From: Betaproteobacteria bacterium
GTDB taxonomy: Bacteria; Pseudomonadota; Gammaproteobacteria; Burkholderiales; Usitatibacteraceae
Direction of reading: 5' to 3'
Length of the DNA: 12,734 bases
Assembly: GCA_012274175.1 (NCBI GenBank)
Contig: JAAOZZ010000381.1
Coordinates: forward strand, 1-12,734
Below are positions 1 to 7,420 of the stretch, piece after piece. Each line of letters begins with the position of its first letter. Positions within the stretch are counted from its first letter, which is position 1. A program made the translations under genes and the position numbers. The notes beneath the pieces were generated by a model. That model had not been told where the DNA came from. It saw only the letters and a list, made by a program, of their open reading frames with translations, and made no database searches.

Positions 1-1377
1 GAAAACGAGGTCAAGTTCGTGGACCTTCGCTTCACCGATACCCGTGGCAAGGAGCAACACGTCACGGTGCCGGTGAAAGCATTCGGCGAGGACAAGTTCA
101 AGGATGGACACGCGTTCGACGGATCGTCGATCGCCGGATGGAAGGGGATCGAGGCCTCGGACATGCTGCTCATGCCGGACCCGGATTCCGCGCGGATGGA
201 TCCGTTCTACGACGAGCCCACGCTCACGATCTCCTGCGACGTGCTCGAGCCCCTGACCGGCAAGGGTTACGAGCGCGATCCGCGCACGATCGCCCGGCGC
301 GCCGAGGCCTACCTGAAGAGCACCGGCCTGGGCGACACGGCCTACTTCGGGCCGGAGCCGGAGTTCTTCATCTTCGACGCGGTGGAATGGAAGGTCGACA
401 TGTCCGGCAGCTTCGTGAAGATCTATTCGGAGGAGGCGCCCTGGTCGAGCGACGCGAAGATCGAGGGCGGCAACCTCGGCCACCGCCCGCCGGTGAAGGG
501 CGGCTATTTTCCCGTGCCGCCCGTCGACTCCCTGCAGGACATCCGGTCGGCAATCTGCCTCGCGTTGGAGGAGCAGGGAGTCGAGGTGGAAGTGCACCAC
601 CACGAGGTGGCGGCACCCGGACAGTGCGAGATCGGCACCAAGTTCAACACCCTCGTGAAACGCGCCGACTGGCTGCAGATCCTCAAGTACACCGTGCTGA
701 ACGTCGCGCGCTCCTACGGCAAGACGGCGACCTTCATGCCGAAGCCGATCGTGGGCGACAACGGCTCGGGAATGCACGTGCACCAGTCGGTGTGGAAAGG
801 CGGACAGAATCTCTTCGCCGGAGACGGCTATGCGGGGCTGTCGGATTTCGCGCTCTACTATATCGGCGGGATCATCAAGCACGCGAAGGCGCTCAACGCG
901 ATCACCAACCCGGGCACCAATTCCTACAAGCGTCTCGTGCCCGGTTTCGAAGCGCCGATCAACCTCGCGTACTCCGCGCGCAACCGCTCGGCATCGTGCC
1001 GCATCCCGTTCGTGAGCAGCCCGAAGGGCCGTCGCGTCGAGGTGCGGTTCCCCGATCCCACGGCAAACCCGTACCTGGCCTTCGCCGCGATGCTGATGGC
1101 GGGACTGGACGGCGTGCAGAACAAGATCCATCCCGGCGATCCGCTCGACAAGAACCTCTACGACCTGGAGCCCGAGGAAGCCGCGAAGGTGCCCCATCCC
1201 TGCGCCTCGCTCGACGAGGCTCTGGACGCGCTCGACAAGGGACGGGAATTCCTCACGCGCGGGGGAGTGTTCACCGACGACACGATCGACGCGTATATCG
1301 CGCTCAAGATGGAGGAAGTCACGCGCTTCCGCATGACCACCCATCCGGTGGAATTCGACATGTACTACTCGTCCTGA
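1..1377 (+). CDS. glnA: Glutamine synthetase, type I (5' end cut by window)
   Basis: Glutamine synthetase makes glutamine from glutamate, ammonia and ATP in the cytoplasm, as a dodecamer in the type I family. The frame is open from base 1, and the residues before the GTG at 19 (ENEVKF) already match family sequence, so the true start lies upstream; about 11 residues are missing. The 458 visible residues otherwise fit the usual length near 470. Visible motifs are FDGSSIAGW (from base 115), the ATP-site stretch [16 protein letters not shown] (from base 742), the [17 protein letters not shown] loop, and NLYDLEPEE. The Tyr codon of this last motif at 1159-1161 falls near residue 398 of the full protein, the tyrosine that GlnE adenylylates in proteobacteria. 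The gene ends just before an intrinsic terminator and lies upstream of ntrBC, the classic nitrogen-regulation arrangement. Any NtrC-dependent promoter is outside the window. Identity is certain; only the N-terminus is unseen. Confidence 0.98.
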   Translation, partial: ENEVKFVDLRFTDTRGKEQHVTVPVKAFGEDKFKDGHAFDGSSIAGWKGIEASDMLLMPDPDSARMDPFYDEPTLTISCDVLEPLTGKGYERDPRTIARRAEAYLKSTGLGDTAYFGPEPEFFIFDAVEWKVDMSGSFVKIYSEEAPWSSDAKIEGGNLGHRPPVKGGYFPVPPVDSLQDIRSAICLALEEQGVEVEVHHHEVAAPGQCEIGTKFNTLVKRADWLQILKYTVLNVARSYGKTATFMPKPIVGDNGSGMHVHQSVWKGGQNLFAGDGYAGLSDFALYYIGGIIKHAKALNAITNPGTNSYKRLVPGFEAPINLAYSARNRSASCRIPFVSSPKGRRVEVRFPDPTANPYLAFAAMLMAGLDGVQNKIHPGDPLDKNLYDLEPEEAAKVPHPCASLDEALDALDKGREFLTRGGVFTDDTIDAYIALKMEEVTRFRMTTHPVEFDMYYSS

Positions 1378-1396
1378 AGCGGGCGTCGACCCGGGC

Positions 1397-1422
1397 AAGG
1401 GGGCGGGTCACCGCCCCTTTTT
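1397..1422 (+). terminator. Intrinsic terminator of glnA
   Basis: GGGGCGG (1400-1406) pairs perfectly with CCGCCCC (1411-1417) around a GTCA loop. A G-T and two A-T pairs can extend the stem outward to 1397/1420, and five T residues follow at 1418-1422. It begins 20 bases after the glnA stop, so most glnA transcripts should end here. The rest of the gap to the next gene (1423-1568) holds a possible promoter. Confidence 0.88.
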
Positions 1423-1508
1423 CATGGCTCCGATCGCTTTGCCTTGTGTCCGGGGCACGGCCAAACCACAAGCTATGGGGCGAAATAGAATCCATCTCCT
1501 TGATCTCG

Positions 1509-1537
1509 TTGCTTTTTCCATGAGCGCTGCCTATCCT
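1509..1537 (+). promoter_or_regulatory. Possible sigma-70-type promoter for the DUF4124 gene
   Basis: TTGCTT (1509-1514) and TATCCT (1532-1537) are separated by 17 bases, the ideal spacing. They match the -35 and -10 consensus moderately (TTG retained; 4 of 6 at -10). The surrounding 1475-1520 stretch is clearly richer in A/T than the coding DNA, and a new promoter is expected here because the glnA terminator lies upstream. This is a by-eye match only. No convincing sigma-54 GG-N10-GC element was found in the gap. Confidence 0.3.
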
Positions 1538-1554
1538 GTTCGTCCGGTTTCGCG

Positions 1555-1562
1555 AAAGGGAG
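1555..1562 (+). promoter_or_regulatory. Ribosome binding site of the DUF4124 coiled-coil gene
   Basis: AAAGGGAG ends 6 bases before the ATG at 1569. It is a good purine-rich Shine-Dalgarno at the right distance, and it fixes the start at the methionine that opens a clean signal peptide. Confidence 0.7.
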
Positions 1563-1568
1563 CGCGGC

Positions 1569-2174
1569 ATGAAGACCGTGTTGATCGCAGGATTCGCGGC
1601 GGCGCTGTCCGCCTCGGCGCTTGCTCAGACGACGATCTACAAGCTGATCGACGACAGCGGCCGGGTCACGTACTCCAACCGGCCGATGAAGGGCGCGAGC
1701 GTCGTGGAGCTCGATCCCGTCATGACGATTCCCACGCCGCCGGCGGTCATCGCGGCGAAGGCGAGCCTCGTCGAGCGGCCCGCGGCGAGCGCGGAAAAGG
1801 ATTCCCGCGCGCTGGCGCAGCCCGCGGTCGCGGTGGTCACGCCGATGCGCCCGTCCCTCGCGTCGATCGACGTCCAGACGCAGCGGCGGCGCGACGACGC
1901 GCGACGACGCATCCTGGAGGACGAGCTGCGCACGGAAGAACAGACCTTGGACGAAGCGCGCGGCACCCTTTCCCAGGAGCAGCGCAATCCCACGCTCATC
2001 GCCGCGGTTCGCTCCGCGCAGGCGGCGACCGATCCCTCGCCGTCGCAGCTCATGGAATTCCGGCAGAACATCGACAAGGCATCGGGGCGCATCCGCGGCC
2101 TGCAAGCCACCGTCGCCGAGCACGAGAAGAACGTCGAGGCGCTCAAGAAAGAGCTCGGCGCGCTGAAGCCCTAG
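1569..2174 (+). CDS. Exported DUF4124 protein with C-terminal coiled coil
   Basis: A 201-residue protein with no assigned function. Residues 1-19 form a Sec signal peptide (MK, a hydrophobic Ala/Leu core, then ALA before Gln20), so it is probably periplasmic. Residues 20 to about 60 match the DUF4124 pattern: IYKLIDDSGRVTYSNRP, the hallmark 'Y-x-W/L-x-D-x-x-G-x-x-x-Y/F-S' segment. A Pro/Ala-rich linker follows (about 55-100). Residues 104-200 are highly charged and helical (RRRDDARRRILEDELRTEEQ and a later EHEKNVEALKKEL), consistent with a coiled coil. It has a good ribosome site. It sits between glnA and ntrBC but is bracketed by terminator-like hairpins on both sides, so it may be its own transcription unit. 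Any link to nitrogen control is inference from position only. A perfect 10-bp tandem repeat (1891-1910) encodes part of the Arg/Asp-rich start of the coil. Confidence 0.9.
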   Translation: MKTVLIAGFAAALSASALAQTTIYKLIDDSGRVTYSNRPMKGASVVELDPVMTIPTPPAVIAAKASLVERPAASAEKDSRALAQPAVAVVTPMRPSLASIDVQTQRRRDDARRRILEDELRTEEQTLDEARGTLSQEQRNPTLIAAVRSAQAATDPSPSQLMEFRQNIDKASGRIRGLQATVAEHEKNVEALKKELGALKP

Positions 2175-2214
2175 CCTCGCGCAGTCTCCCCTTCCGGCAT
2201 CCCCTCCTCGCCGA

Positions 2215-2251
2215 CGCGCCAGCCGCCCTGGCTGGCGCGCTCTTTGCTTTT
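2215..2251 (+). terminator. Terminator-like hairpin between DUF4124 gene and ntrB
   Basis: A perfect 10-bp stem, CGCGCCAGCC (2215-2224) with GGCTGGCGCG (2230-2239), closes a 5-base loop. The T-rich tract CTCTTTGCTTTT follows (2240-2251). It starts 40 bases after the DUF4124 stop and ends 17 bases before the ntrB ATG. The strong stem and T-rich tail suggest an intrinsic terminator, though the tract is interrupted by C and G, so readthrough into ntrB is plausible. Confidence 0.72.
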
Positions 2252-2268
2252 CCATTGCGGGGCCGATC

Positions 2269-3330
2269 ATGACGCAGTCGTATGCCGGCCTCGAGCTCCT
2301 CTCCACCGCCGTGCTGATGCTCGACGAAAGCCTGCAAGTGACCTATGCGAATCCTGCCGCCGAGACCCTCTTCGCCCACGGGCGCAAGCACCTGATTGGC
2401 GCGCGCCTGGACCGGTCGCTGCCCGGAAACGAAGCGTTGATCCAGCGCTTGCGCCAGTCGCTCGCAGCCGAAGCCGGCTTCAACGAGAACGAGCTCGTGC
2501 TCGACCTGGGTGGGGAGGCCGCACGCCTTCATTGCGTGATCAGCCCCGTGGAGGCCGGCGATTCCCGCCTCATCGTGGAATTCCGCGAGCTCGAGCAGCA
2601 GCTGAAGATCGCACGCGAGGCCAAGATCCTCGAGCAGCAGGAAGCCAACCGCGAGCTGATCCGCAACCTCGCCCACGAGATCAAGAATCCGCTGGGCGGC
2701 ATCCGCGGGGCGGCGCAGCTGCTCGAACGCGAGCTGGGCGACCCGGAGCTGCGCGAGTTCACCCAGGTGATCGTGAAGGAAACCGACCGCCTGCAATCGC
2801 TCATGAACCGCCTGCTCACGCCCAACCGGCTGCCTCGCGTGGAGCCCATCAACATCCACGAAGTGATGGAGCGCGTGCGCATGCTGCTGCAGGCGGAATT
2901 CCCCGGAGGCCTCGCGATCGGACGCGACTACGACACCAGCCTTCCGGACCTGGCCGGCGACAAGGAGCAGCTGATCCAGGCGATCCTCAACGTGGCGCGC
3001 AACGCGGCCCAGGCGACCGCGGGGCGCGGCGAGATACGCTTCGTCACGCGCATCGCCCGCCAGGTGACCATCGCGCGCAACCGCTACCGTCACGCGATCG
3101 CGGTCTCCGTGGAGGACGACGGGCCGGGAGTTCCCCCCGAGCTCGCCGAGCGGATCTTCTATCCGCTGGTGAGCGGTCGCGAAGGCGGCACGGGCCTGGG
3201 CCTGTCCCTCGCGCAAAGCTTCGTAAGCCAGCACCACGGGATCATCGAATTCGAAAGCGCGCCGGGCCGCACGCGCTTCACCATCCTGCTTCCGGTCCGC
3301 GCCGACAACGGCACGGGCCTGCCCGCATGA
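2269..3330 (+). CDS. glnL: Nitrogen regulation sensor histidine kinase NtrB
   Basis: NtrB (NRII) is the cytoplasmic kinase/phosphatase that, under control of PII protein, phosphorylates or dephosphorylates NtrC according to glutamine status. Its 353 residues show an N-terminal PAS domain (about 5-110, including VTYANPAAETLF), a HisKA dimerisation domain with LAHEIKNPLGG and phospho-acceptor His136, then a GHKL ATPase domain. The latter has the N box NVARNAAQA (241-249), the G1 box VEDDGPGVPPEL (281-292) and the G2 region SGREGGTGLGLSLAQ (302-316). FYPLVSGREGGTGLGLS is diagnostic for NtrB over other kinases. There is no membrane segment. A weak GCGGGG ribosome site (2257-2262) lies 6 bases before the ATG. 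The stop overlaps an ATG of ntrC as ATGA, indicating translational coupling. The terminator-like hairpin just upstream leaves little space for a dedicated promoter. Confidence 0.97.
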   Translation: MTQSYAGLELLSTAVLMLDESLQVTYANPAAETLFAHGRKHLIGARLDRSLPGNEALIQRLRQSLAAEAGFNENELVLDLGGEAARLHCVISPVEAGDSRLIVEFRELEQQLKIAREAKILEQQEANRELIRNLAHEIKNPLGGIRGAAQLLERELGDPELREFTQVIVKETDRLQSLMNRLLTPNRLPRVEPINIHEVMERVRMLLQAEFPGGLAIGRDYDTSLPDLAGDKEQLIQAILNVARNAAQATAGRGEIRFVTRIARQVTIARNRYRHAIAVSVEDDGPGVPPELAERIFYPLVSGREGGTGLGLSLAQSFVSQHHGIIEFESAPGRTRFTILLPVRADNGTGLPA

Positions 3331-3338
3331 ACGCGCGC

Positions 3339-3342
3339 GAGG
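3339..3342 (+). promoter_or_regulatory. Ribosome binding site deciding the ntrC start
   Basis: GAGG ends 5 bases before the ATG at 3348, whose product begins MNPVWIIDDD, the usual NtrC N-terminus. The in-frame ATG at 3327 overlaps the ntrB stop and would add seven residues (MNAREAA) not typical of the family. I prefer 3348; coupling through 3327 remains possible. Confidence 0.5.
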
Positions 3343-3347
3343 CCGCC

Positions 3348-4745
3348 ATGAACCCCGTTTGGATCATCGACGACGACCGCTCCATCCGCTGGGTGTTCGA
3401 GAAGGCCCTCGAGCGCGAGGGCATCGCCCACCGCTCCTTCGCCGCGGCGCAGGAAGCCCTCGACCGGCTGCCCGTGGAAGTCCCCCAGGTGGTGGTGAGC
3501 GACGTGCGCATGCCGGGAGTCACGGGCCTGGAGTTCATGCGCCAGTTGAGGCACCGCCTGCCGTCCACGCCGGTGATCATCATGACCGCATACTCGGACC
3601 TCGAGAGCGCCGTGGCCGCCTTCCAGGGCGGGGCGTTCGAATACCTTCCCAAGCCGTTCGACGTGGACCACGCCGTCGAGCTCGTGCGCCGCGCCATGGC
3701 CGAGAGCCGCCGGCAGGTGGAGGCACCGCCCGCGGACGCCGAGGCTCCCGAGATCCTCGGCCAGGCTCCCTCGATGCAGGAGGTGTTCCGCGCGATCGGC
3801 CGCCTCGCCCATTCCCACGCAACCGTGCTCATCACGGGAGAGTCGGGAACGGGCAAGGAGCTCGTGGCGCGCGCGCTGCATCGCCACAGTCCCCGGGCAG
3901 AGCGAGCCTTCATCGCGATCAACACGGCGGCGATCCCCAAGGACCTCCTGGAGAGCGAGCTCTTCGGCCATGAGCGCGGAGCATTCACCGGCGCGCAGTC
4001 CATGCGGCGCGGACGCTTCGAGCAGGCCGAAGGCGGCACCCTCTTCCTCGACGAGATCGGGGACATGCCCCCGGACCTGCAGACTCGCCTGCTGCGGGTG
4101 CTCTCGGACGGCCAGTTCTATCGCGTCGGCGGCCACACGCCGCTCGCGGCCAACGTGCGAGTGATCGCCGCCACGCACCAGGACCTCGATTCGCGGGTGA
4201 AGCAGCGGCTCTTCCGCGAGGACCTCTACCACCGCCTCAACGTGATCCGCCTGCGCCTGCCGGCGCTGCGCGAGCGGCGCGAGGACATCGCGATGCTCGT
4301 CCGGCATTTCCTCGCCAAGAGCGCGCGCGAGTTGGGCGTCGAGGGCAAGCGGCTCACCGACGCGGCGATCCAGTTCCTCGCGGCCCAGGATTGGCCCGGC
4401 AACGTGCGCCAGCTCGAGAACATCTGCCATTGGCTCACGGTGATGGCGCCCGGGCAGGTGGTGGACGTGAAGGACCTGCCGCCGGAAGCGCGCGGAGAAA
4501 CCACGGCCCGGGCCGCCGAGGAAGGCGACTGGCGACGCATGCTCGAGCGCGAGGTGGCCGATCGCCTCGGGCGCGGCGAGTCGGGCATCGCCAAGCCCCT
4601 CACGCGCGACTTCGAGGCGGTGCTCATAGCCCAGGCGCTGCGGCACACGGGCGGAAGGCGCATCGAGGCGGCCGGGCTGCTGGGGATCGGACGCAATACG
4701 CTCACGCGCAAGGTCCACGAACTCAAGATCGACGCCAAGGACTAG
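3348..4745 (+). CDS. glnG: Nitrogen regulation response regulator NtrC
   Basis: NtrC (NRI) is the sigma-54-dependent enhancer-binding activator of nitrogen-assimilation genes. From this start it has 465 residues, close to the family norm near 470. The receiver domain (1-120) has the acidic pocket DDD (8-10), phospho-acceptor Asp52 in SDVRMPG, Thr80 and Lys102. The AAA+ domain (about 137-375) carries Walker A GESGTGKE (164-171), the sigma-54-contacting GAFTGA loop (211-216), Walker B TLFLDEIG (231-238) and RQLEN near 354-358. A Fis-type helix-turn-helix closes the protein (about 424-460: AQALRHTGGRRIEAAGLLGI). All key residues are intact. An in-frame ATG at 3327 overlaps the ntrB stop and would add seven residues. 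Its TAG stop lies within the CTAG that also ends the converging c-di-GMP gene, with no terminator between them. Confidence 0.97.
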   Translation: MNPVWIIDDDRSIRWVFEKALEREGIAHRSFAAAQEALDRLPVEVPQVVVSDVRMPGVTGLEFMRQLRHRLPSTPVIIMTAYSDLESAVAAFQGGAFEYLPKPFDVDHAVELVRRAMAESRRQVEAPPADAEAPEILGQAPSMQEVFRAIGRLAHSHATVLITGESGTGKELVARALHRHSPRAERAFIAINTAAIPKDLLESELFGHERGAFTGAQSMRRGRFEQAEGGTLFLDEIGDMPPDLQTRLLRVLSDGQFYRVGGHTPLAANVRVIAATHQDLDSRVKQRLFREDLYHRLNVIRLRLPALRERREDIAMLVRHFLAKSARELGVEGKRLTDAAIQFLAAQDWPGNVRQLENICHWLTVMAPGQVVDVKDLPPEARGETTARAAEEGDWRRMLEREVADRLGRGESGIAKPLTRDFEAVLIAQALRHTGGRRIEAAGLLGIGRNTLTRKVHELKIDAKD

Positions 4746-7420
4746 CGCGAGCCGCCCTCGCGCCGGTAGCGGCGCTCGAATTCCGCGGGGGGCAGCGCCG
4801 GGGCTTCGTGGAAACCCTGGTATTCGTCGCAGCCCAGCTCGCGCAGCGCGCGGTACTGCGCCGGCGTCTCCACCCCTTCGGCCACCACCGAGAGCTTCAG
4901 GGAATGGGCCATCGCGAGGATCGCCTTCACGATGGCCTCGTCGTTCGGGTCCTCCTCGAGGTCGCGCACGAAGGAGCTGTCGATCTTGATCGAGTCGACC
5001 GGAAGTTTCTTCAGGTACGAAAGGGACGAATATCCCGTGCCGAAATCGTCGATCGAGATGCCCACGCCCAGCGCGCCCAGCCGGTTGAGCAGCGCCGCCT
5101 TTTCCGGGATGTTCTGCATGAGGTGGCTCTCGGTGAGCTCCAACTCGAGGGTGGATGGCTCGATGCCGCCGCGGCGCAGCGCCCCGTCGACGGCGCGATA
5201 CAGGCGCTCCCCGTCCATCACCTGGCCGACGGAAATGTTGACCGAGACCTTCAGCCCGGGCCGCACCGTGCGCTGCCATACGCCGGCCTGCGCGCACGCG
5301 GTGTCCAGCACCCACTCGCCGATCGGGACGATGAGCCCGGAGTCCTCGGCCACGTCGATGAACCGGGCGGGCTCGAGCAGGCCGCGGCGCGGATGCTGCC
5401 ACCGGATCAGGGCCTCGACGCCGACCAGCTCGCCGCTGGCAAGGCTCATGCGAGGCTGGTAATGGAGCACGAGCTCGTTGCGCCTCAGGGCGAGCCGCAG
5501 GTAATTCTCGACCGAGAGCCGCTCCTGGGCCCGGGCGTTCATCTCCGCGGAGAAGAACTGGTAGTTGTTGCGGCCCTTCTCCTTCGCGTAGTACATCGCG
5601 ACGTCCGCGTTCTTCATGAGCGCGGCGCTGTCGCGGCCGTCGGCCGGATAGAGGCTGATGCCGATGGAGCAGGACGTGTTGAGCGTCTGGTTGTCGATCA
5701 GCATCGGGGAGGCCATCGCCCCGATCATCTTCTCGGCCACCTGCTGGGCCCCCTCGTCGTCGTCGTCGCGCAGGTTCTCGAGGATCACCGCGAACTCGTC
5801 GCCGCCCAGGCGCGCCACGGTGTCGGTCGCGCGCACGCAGGCCCCGAGCCGCGACGCCACCGCCTTCAGCAGCTCGTCGCCCACCTGGTGCCCGAGCGAA
5901 TCGTTGATGGTCTTGAAGCGGTCCAGGTCAATGAACATGAACGCGAAGCCCACCTGGTTGCGCGCCGCGCTGAAGGCCGCCTGCTCGAGGCGGTCGTGCA
6001 GCAGCACCCGGTTGGGCAACCCGGTGAGGGCATCGCGGGTGGCGAGGTACTCCGCGCGCTCCTCGGCCATCTTGCGCTTCGTGACGTTGGTGGAGGTTCC
6101 CGTCATGCGCAGCGCGCGCCCATCGGCATCGCGCTGCGTGACCTGCCCGCGGGAATGCACCCAGATCCAGTCGCGCGCGGCGTTCGGCACCCGGTATTCG
6201 CAGTCGATCACGTCGCTCACGCCCTTGATCGCGTTGCCCATCGCGACCGAGAACACCTCGCGATCCTCGGCGTGGTTCCATGCCGCCACCTCGTCGCCGG
6301 AGAACATCGACTCCCGCGGCTCTCCGCCGAGGAGCGCGGACCAGCTTTCGTTGAAATACACCTTGTTGTTCTTGAGATCCCAGTCCCAGATGGCGAGGCT
6401 CGAGCCCGACAACGCGAGGTCCAGCCGTTCCTTGGCGCGGGCCATCTGGCGCTCGGTACGCTTGCGCATCGTGACGTCGCTCGCCACGCCGATCATGCAG
6501 GTCTCGTCTCCCCACCGCAGGGGCCGGCCGCTCAACACGTACGGCCGCACGTTGCCGGCGCGATCGACGATCTCCGCCTCGATCGAGATCTGGCGGCCTT
6601 CCTCCAGCACCTCGCGCATCGCGGAGCGCACCTGGGAGCGGTCGTGGGGAGAAACAAAGTCCGTCGGATGCATCGCGCCGATCTCGGCGTCCGAGTAGCC
6701 GATTGCCGTCGACAGGCTCGCGTTCCACCGCATGAGCCGCCCTTCGGCCGACACGAGGAAGAAAGCGCTGGTGAAGCTGTCGAGGACCGCCTCGAGGAAC
6801 TGCCGCTCGCGCTCCAGGCTCGCCTCGGCGCCCTGGCGGCGGCGCGTTTCCTGTTCGAGCCGCGTCGCGAGGACGACGGAATCGCGCGCCACGACCGGCG
6901 TCCCCGTCGCCTCGCGCGCCGCGGTTTCGCGCTGCGCTTCCAGGCGCGCCATCACGATGGAAGCGAGGTTGGCGAGCGCGGTGCGCTCCTGGGCGCCGAG
7001 GGAGCGCGCGACCCGGTCCATGACCGTGAGCGTGCCCACCACCAGCCCGTCGGCGCACGCGAGGGGCAATATTCCGAGGAAGCGCGCGCGCGGCCCGCCC
7101 GTGACGAACGGATGGTCGCGCCACCGCGATTGCCGTGCGTCCTCCACGAAGACCGCCTCGTTCGCGCCTTCCAGGCAGCGCGCGAGGGACTGCTCGCCGG
7201 CAAGCTCCGAGTAGGCCACGCCGGCACGGGAGCGCAGGCGTTCGCGATCGCCCTCGAGGAACGAGATCCACGCGATCGGGAAGCCCGCCACGTCCCGGGC
7301 GCGCTTCACGATCTCGTCGAGCGCGGGAAACGTCGCCCTCGTGTCGAGGACGCCATAGCCCGCGAGGCGCGCGAGGCGTTCCTCGTCGCGGGTGCCGGGA
7401 AGGGGGAGCGTCGAGCTCAT
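4742..7420 (-). CDS. GAF-PAS-PAS-GGDEF-EAL cyclic-di-GMP synthase/phosphodiesterase
   Basis: An 892-residue soluble signalling protein that by motif could both make and degrade cyclic di-GMP. Domain order is GAF (about 15-165), PAS (about 205-320), PAS with PAC-like end (about 330-450), GGDEF (about 455-620) and EAL (about 635-885). The cyclase site is intact: IDLDRFKTIND with metal-binding Asp, RLGGDEF (motif 539-543), and RATD five residues before it in the position of the inhibitory RxxD site. The phosphodiesterase site is also intact: VEALIRW (Glu669), Asn728, ELTE (761-764), DDFGTGYSSL (791-800), Lys812, Glu848 and Gln868. No signal peptide or membrane segment is evident. The ATG follows the xthA stop with no intervening base, so translation is probably coupled, and no strong ribosome site is seen. 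Which activity dominates, and what GAF/PAS sense, cannot be told from sequence. Confidence 0.95.
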   Translation of the reverse strand: MSSTLPLPGTRDEERLARLAGYGVLDTRATFPALDEIVKRARDVAGFPIAWISFLEGDRERLRSRAGVAYSELAGEQSLARCLEGANEAVFVEDARQSRWRDHPFVTGGPRARFLGILPLACADGLVVGTLTVMDRVARSLGAQERTALANLASIVMARLEAQRETAAREATGTPVVARDSVVLATRLEQETRRRQGAEASLERERQFLEAVLDSFTSAFFLVSAEGRLMRWNASLSTAIGYSDAEIGAMHPTDFVSPHDRSQVRSAMREVLEEGRQISIEAEIVDRAGNVRPYVLSGRPLRWGDETCMIGVASDVTMRKRTERQMARAKERLDLALSGSSLAIWDWDLKNNKVYFNESWSALLGGEPRESMFSGDEVAAWNHAEDREVFSVAMGNAIKGVSDVIDCEYRVPNAARDWIWVHSRGQVTQRDADGRALRMTGTSTNVTKRKMAEERAEYLATRDALTGLPNRVLLHDRLEQAAFSAARNQVGFAFMFIDLDRFKTINDSLGHQVGDELLKAVASRLGACVRATDTVARLGGDEFAVILENLRDDDDEGAQQVAEKMIGAMASPMLIDNQTLNTSCSIGISLYPADGRDSAALMKNADVAMYYAKEKGRNNYQFFSAEMNARAQERLSVENYLRLALRRNELVLHYQPRMSLASGELVGVEALIRWQHPRRGLLEPARFIDVAEDSGLIVPIGEWVLDTACAQAGVWQRTVRPGLKVSVNISVGQVMDGERLYRAVDGALRRGGIEPSTLELELTESHLMQNIPEKAALLNRLGALGVGISIDDFGTGYSSLSYLKKLPVDSIKIDSSFVRDLEEDPNDEAIVKAILAMAHSLKLSVVAEGVETPAQYRALRELGCDEYQGFHEAPALPPAEFERRYRREGGSR

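Noticed and set aside
1443..1472. Inverted repeat CTTGTG / CACAAG in the glnA-DUF4124 gap, considered as an operator.
   Set aside because: Only 6 bp per arm with an 18-base spacer, no match to an NtrC site, and likely by chance.
1450..1475. Possible sigma-54 promoter around GGGGCACGG.
   Set aside because: The second element does not fit: no GC dinucleotide lies at the required 10-base spacing after the GG.
1891..1910. Perfect 10-bp tandem duplication GCGACGACGC.
   Set aside because: Two copies only, within coding sequence for an Arg/Asp-rich helix; too short to be an element.
5754..5768. Five TCG repeats, considered as a phase-variable microsatellite.
   Set aside because: Trinucleotide repeats do not shift the frame; they encode an Asp run in a loop of the GGDEF domain.
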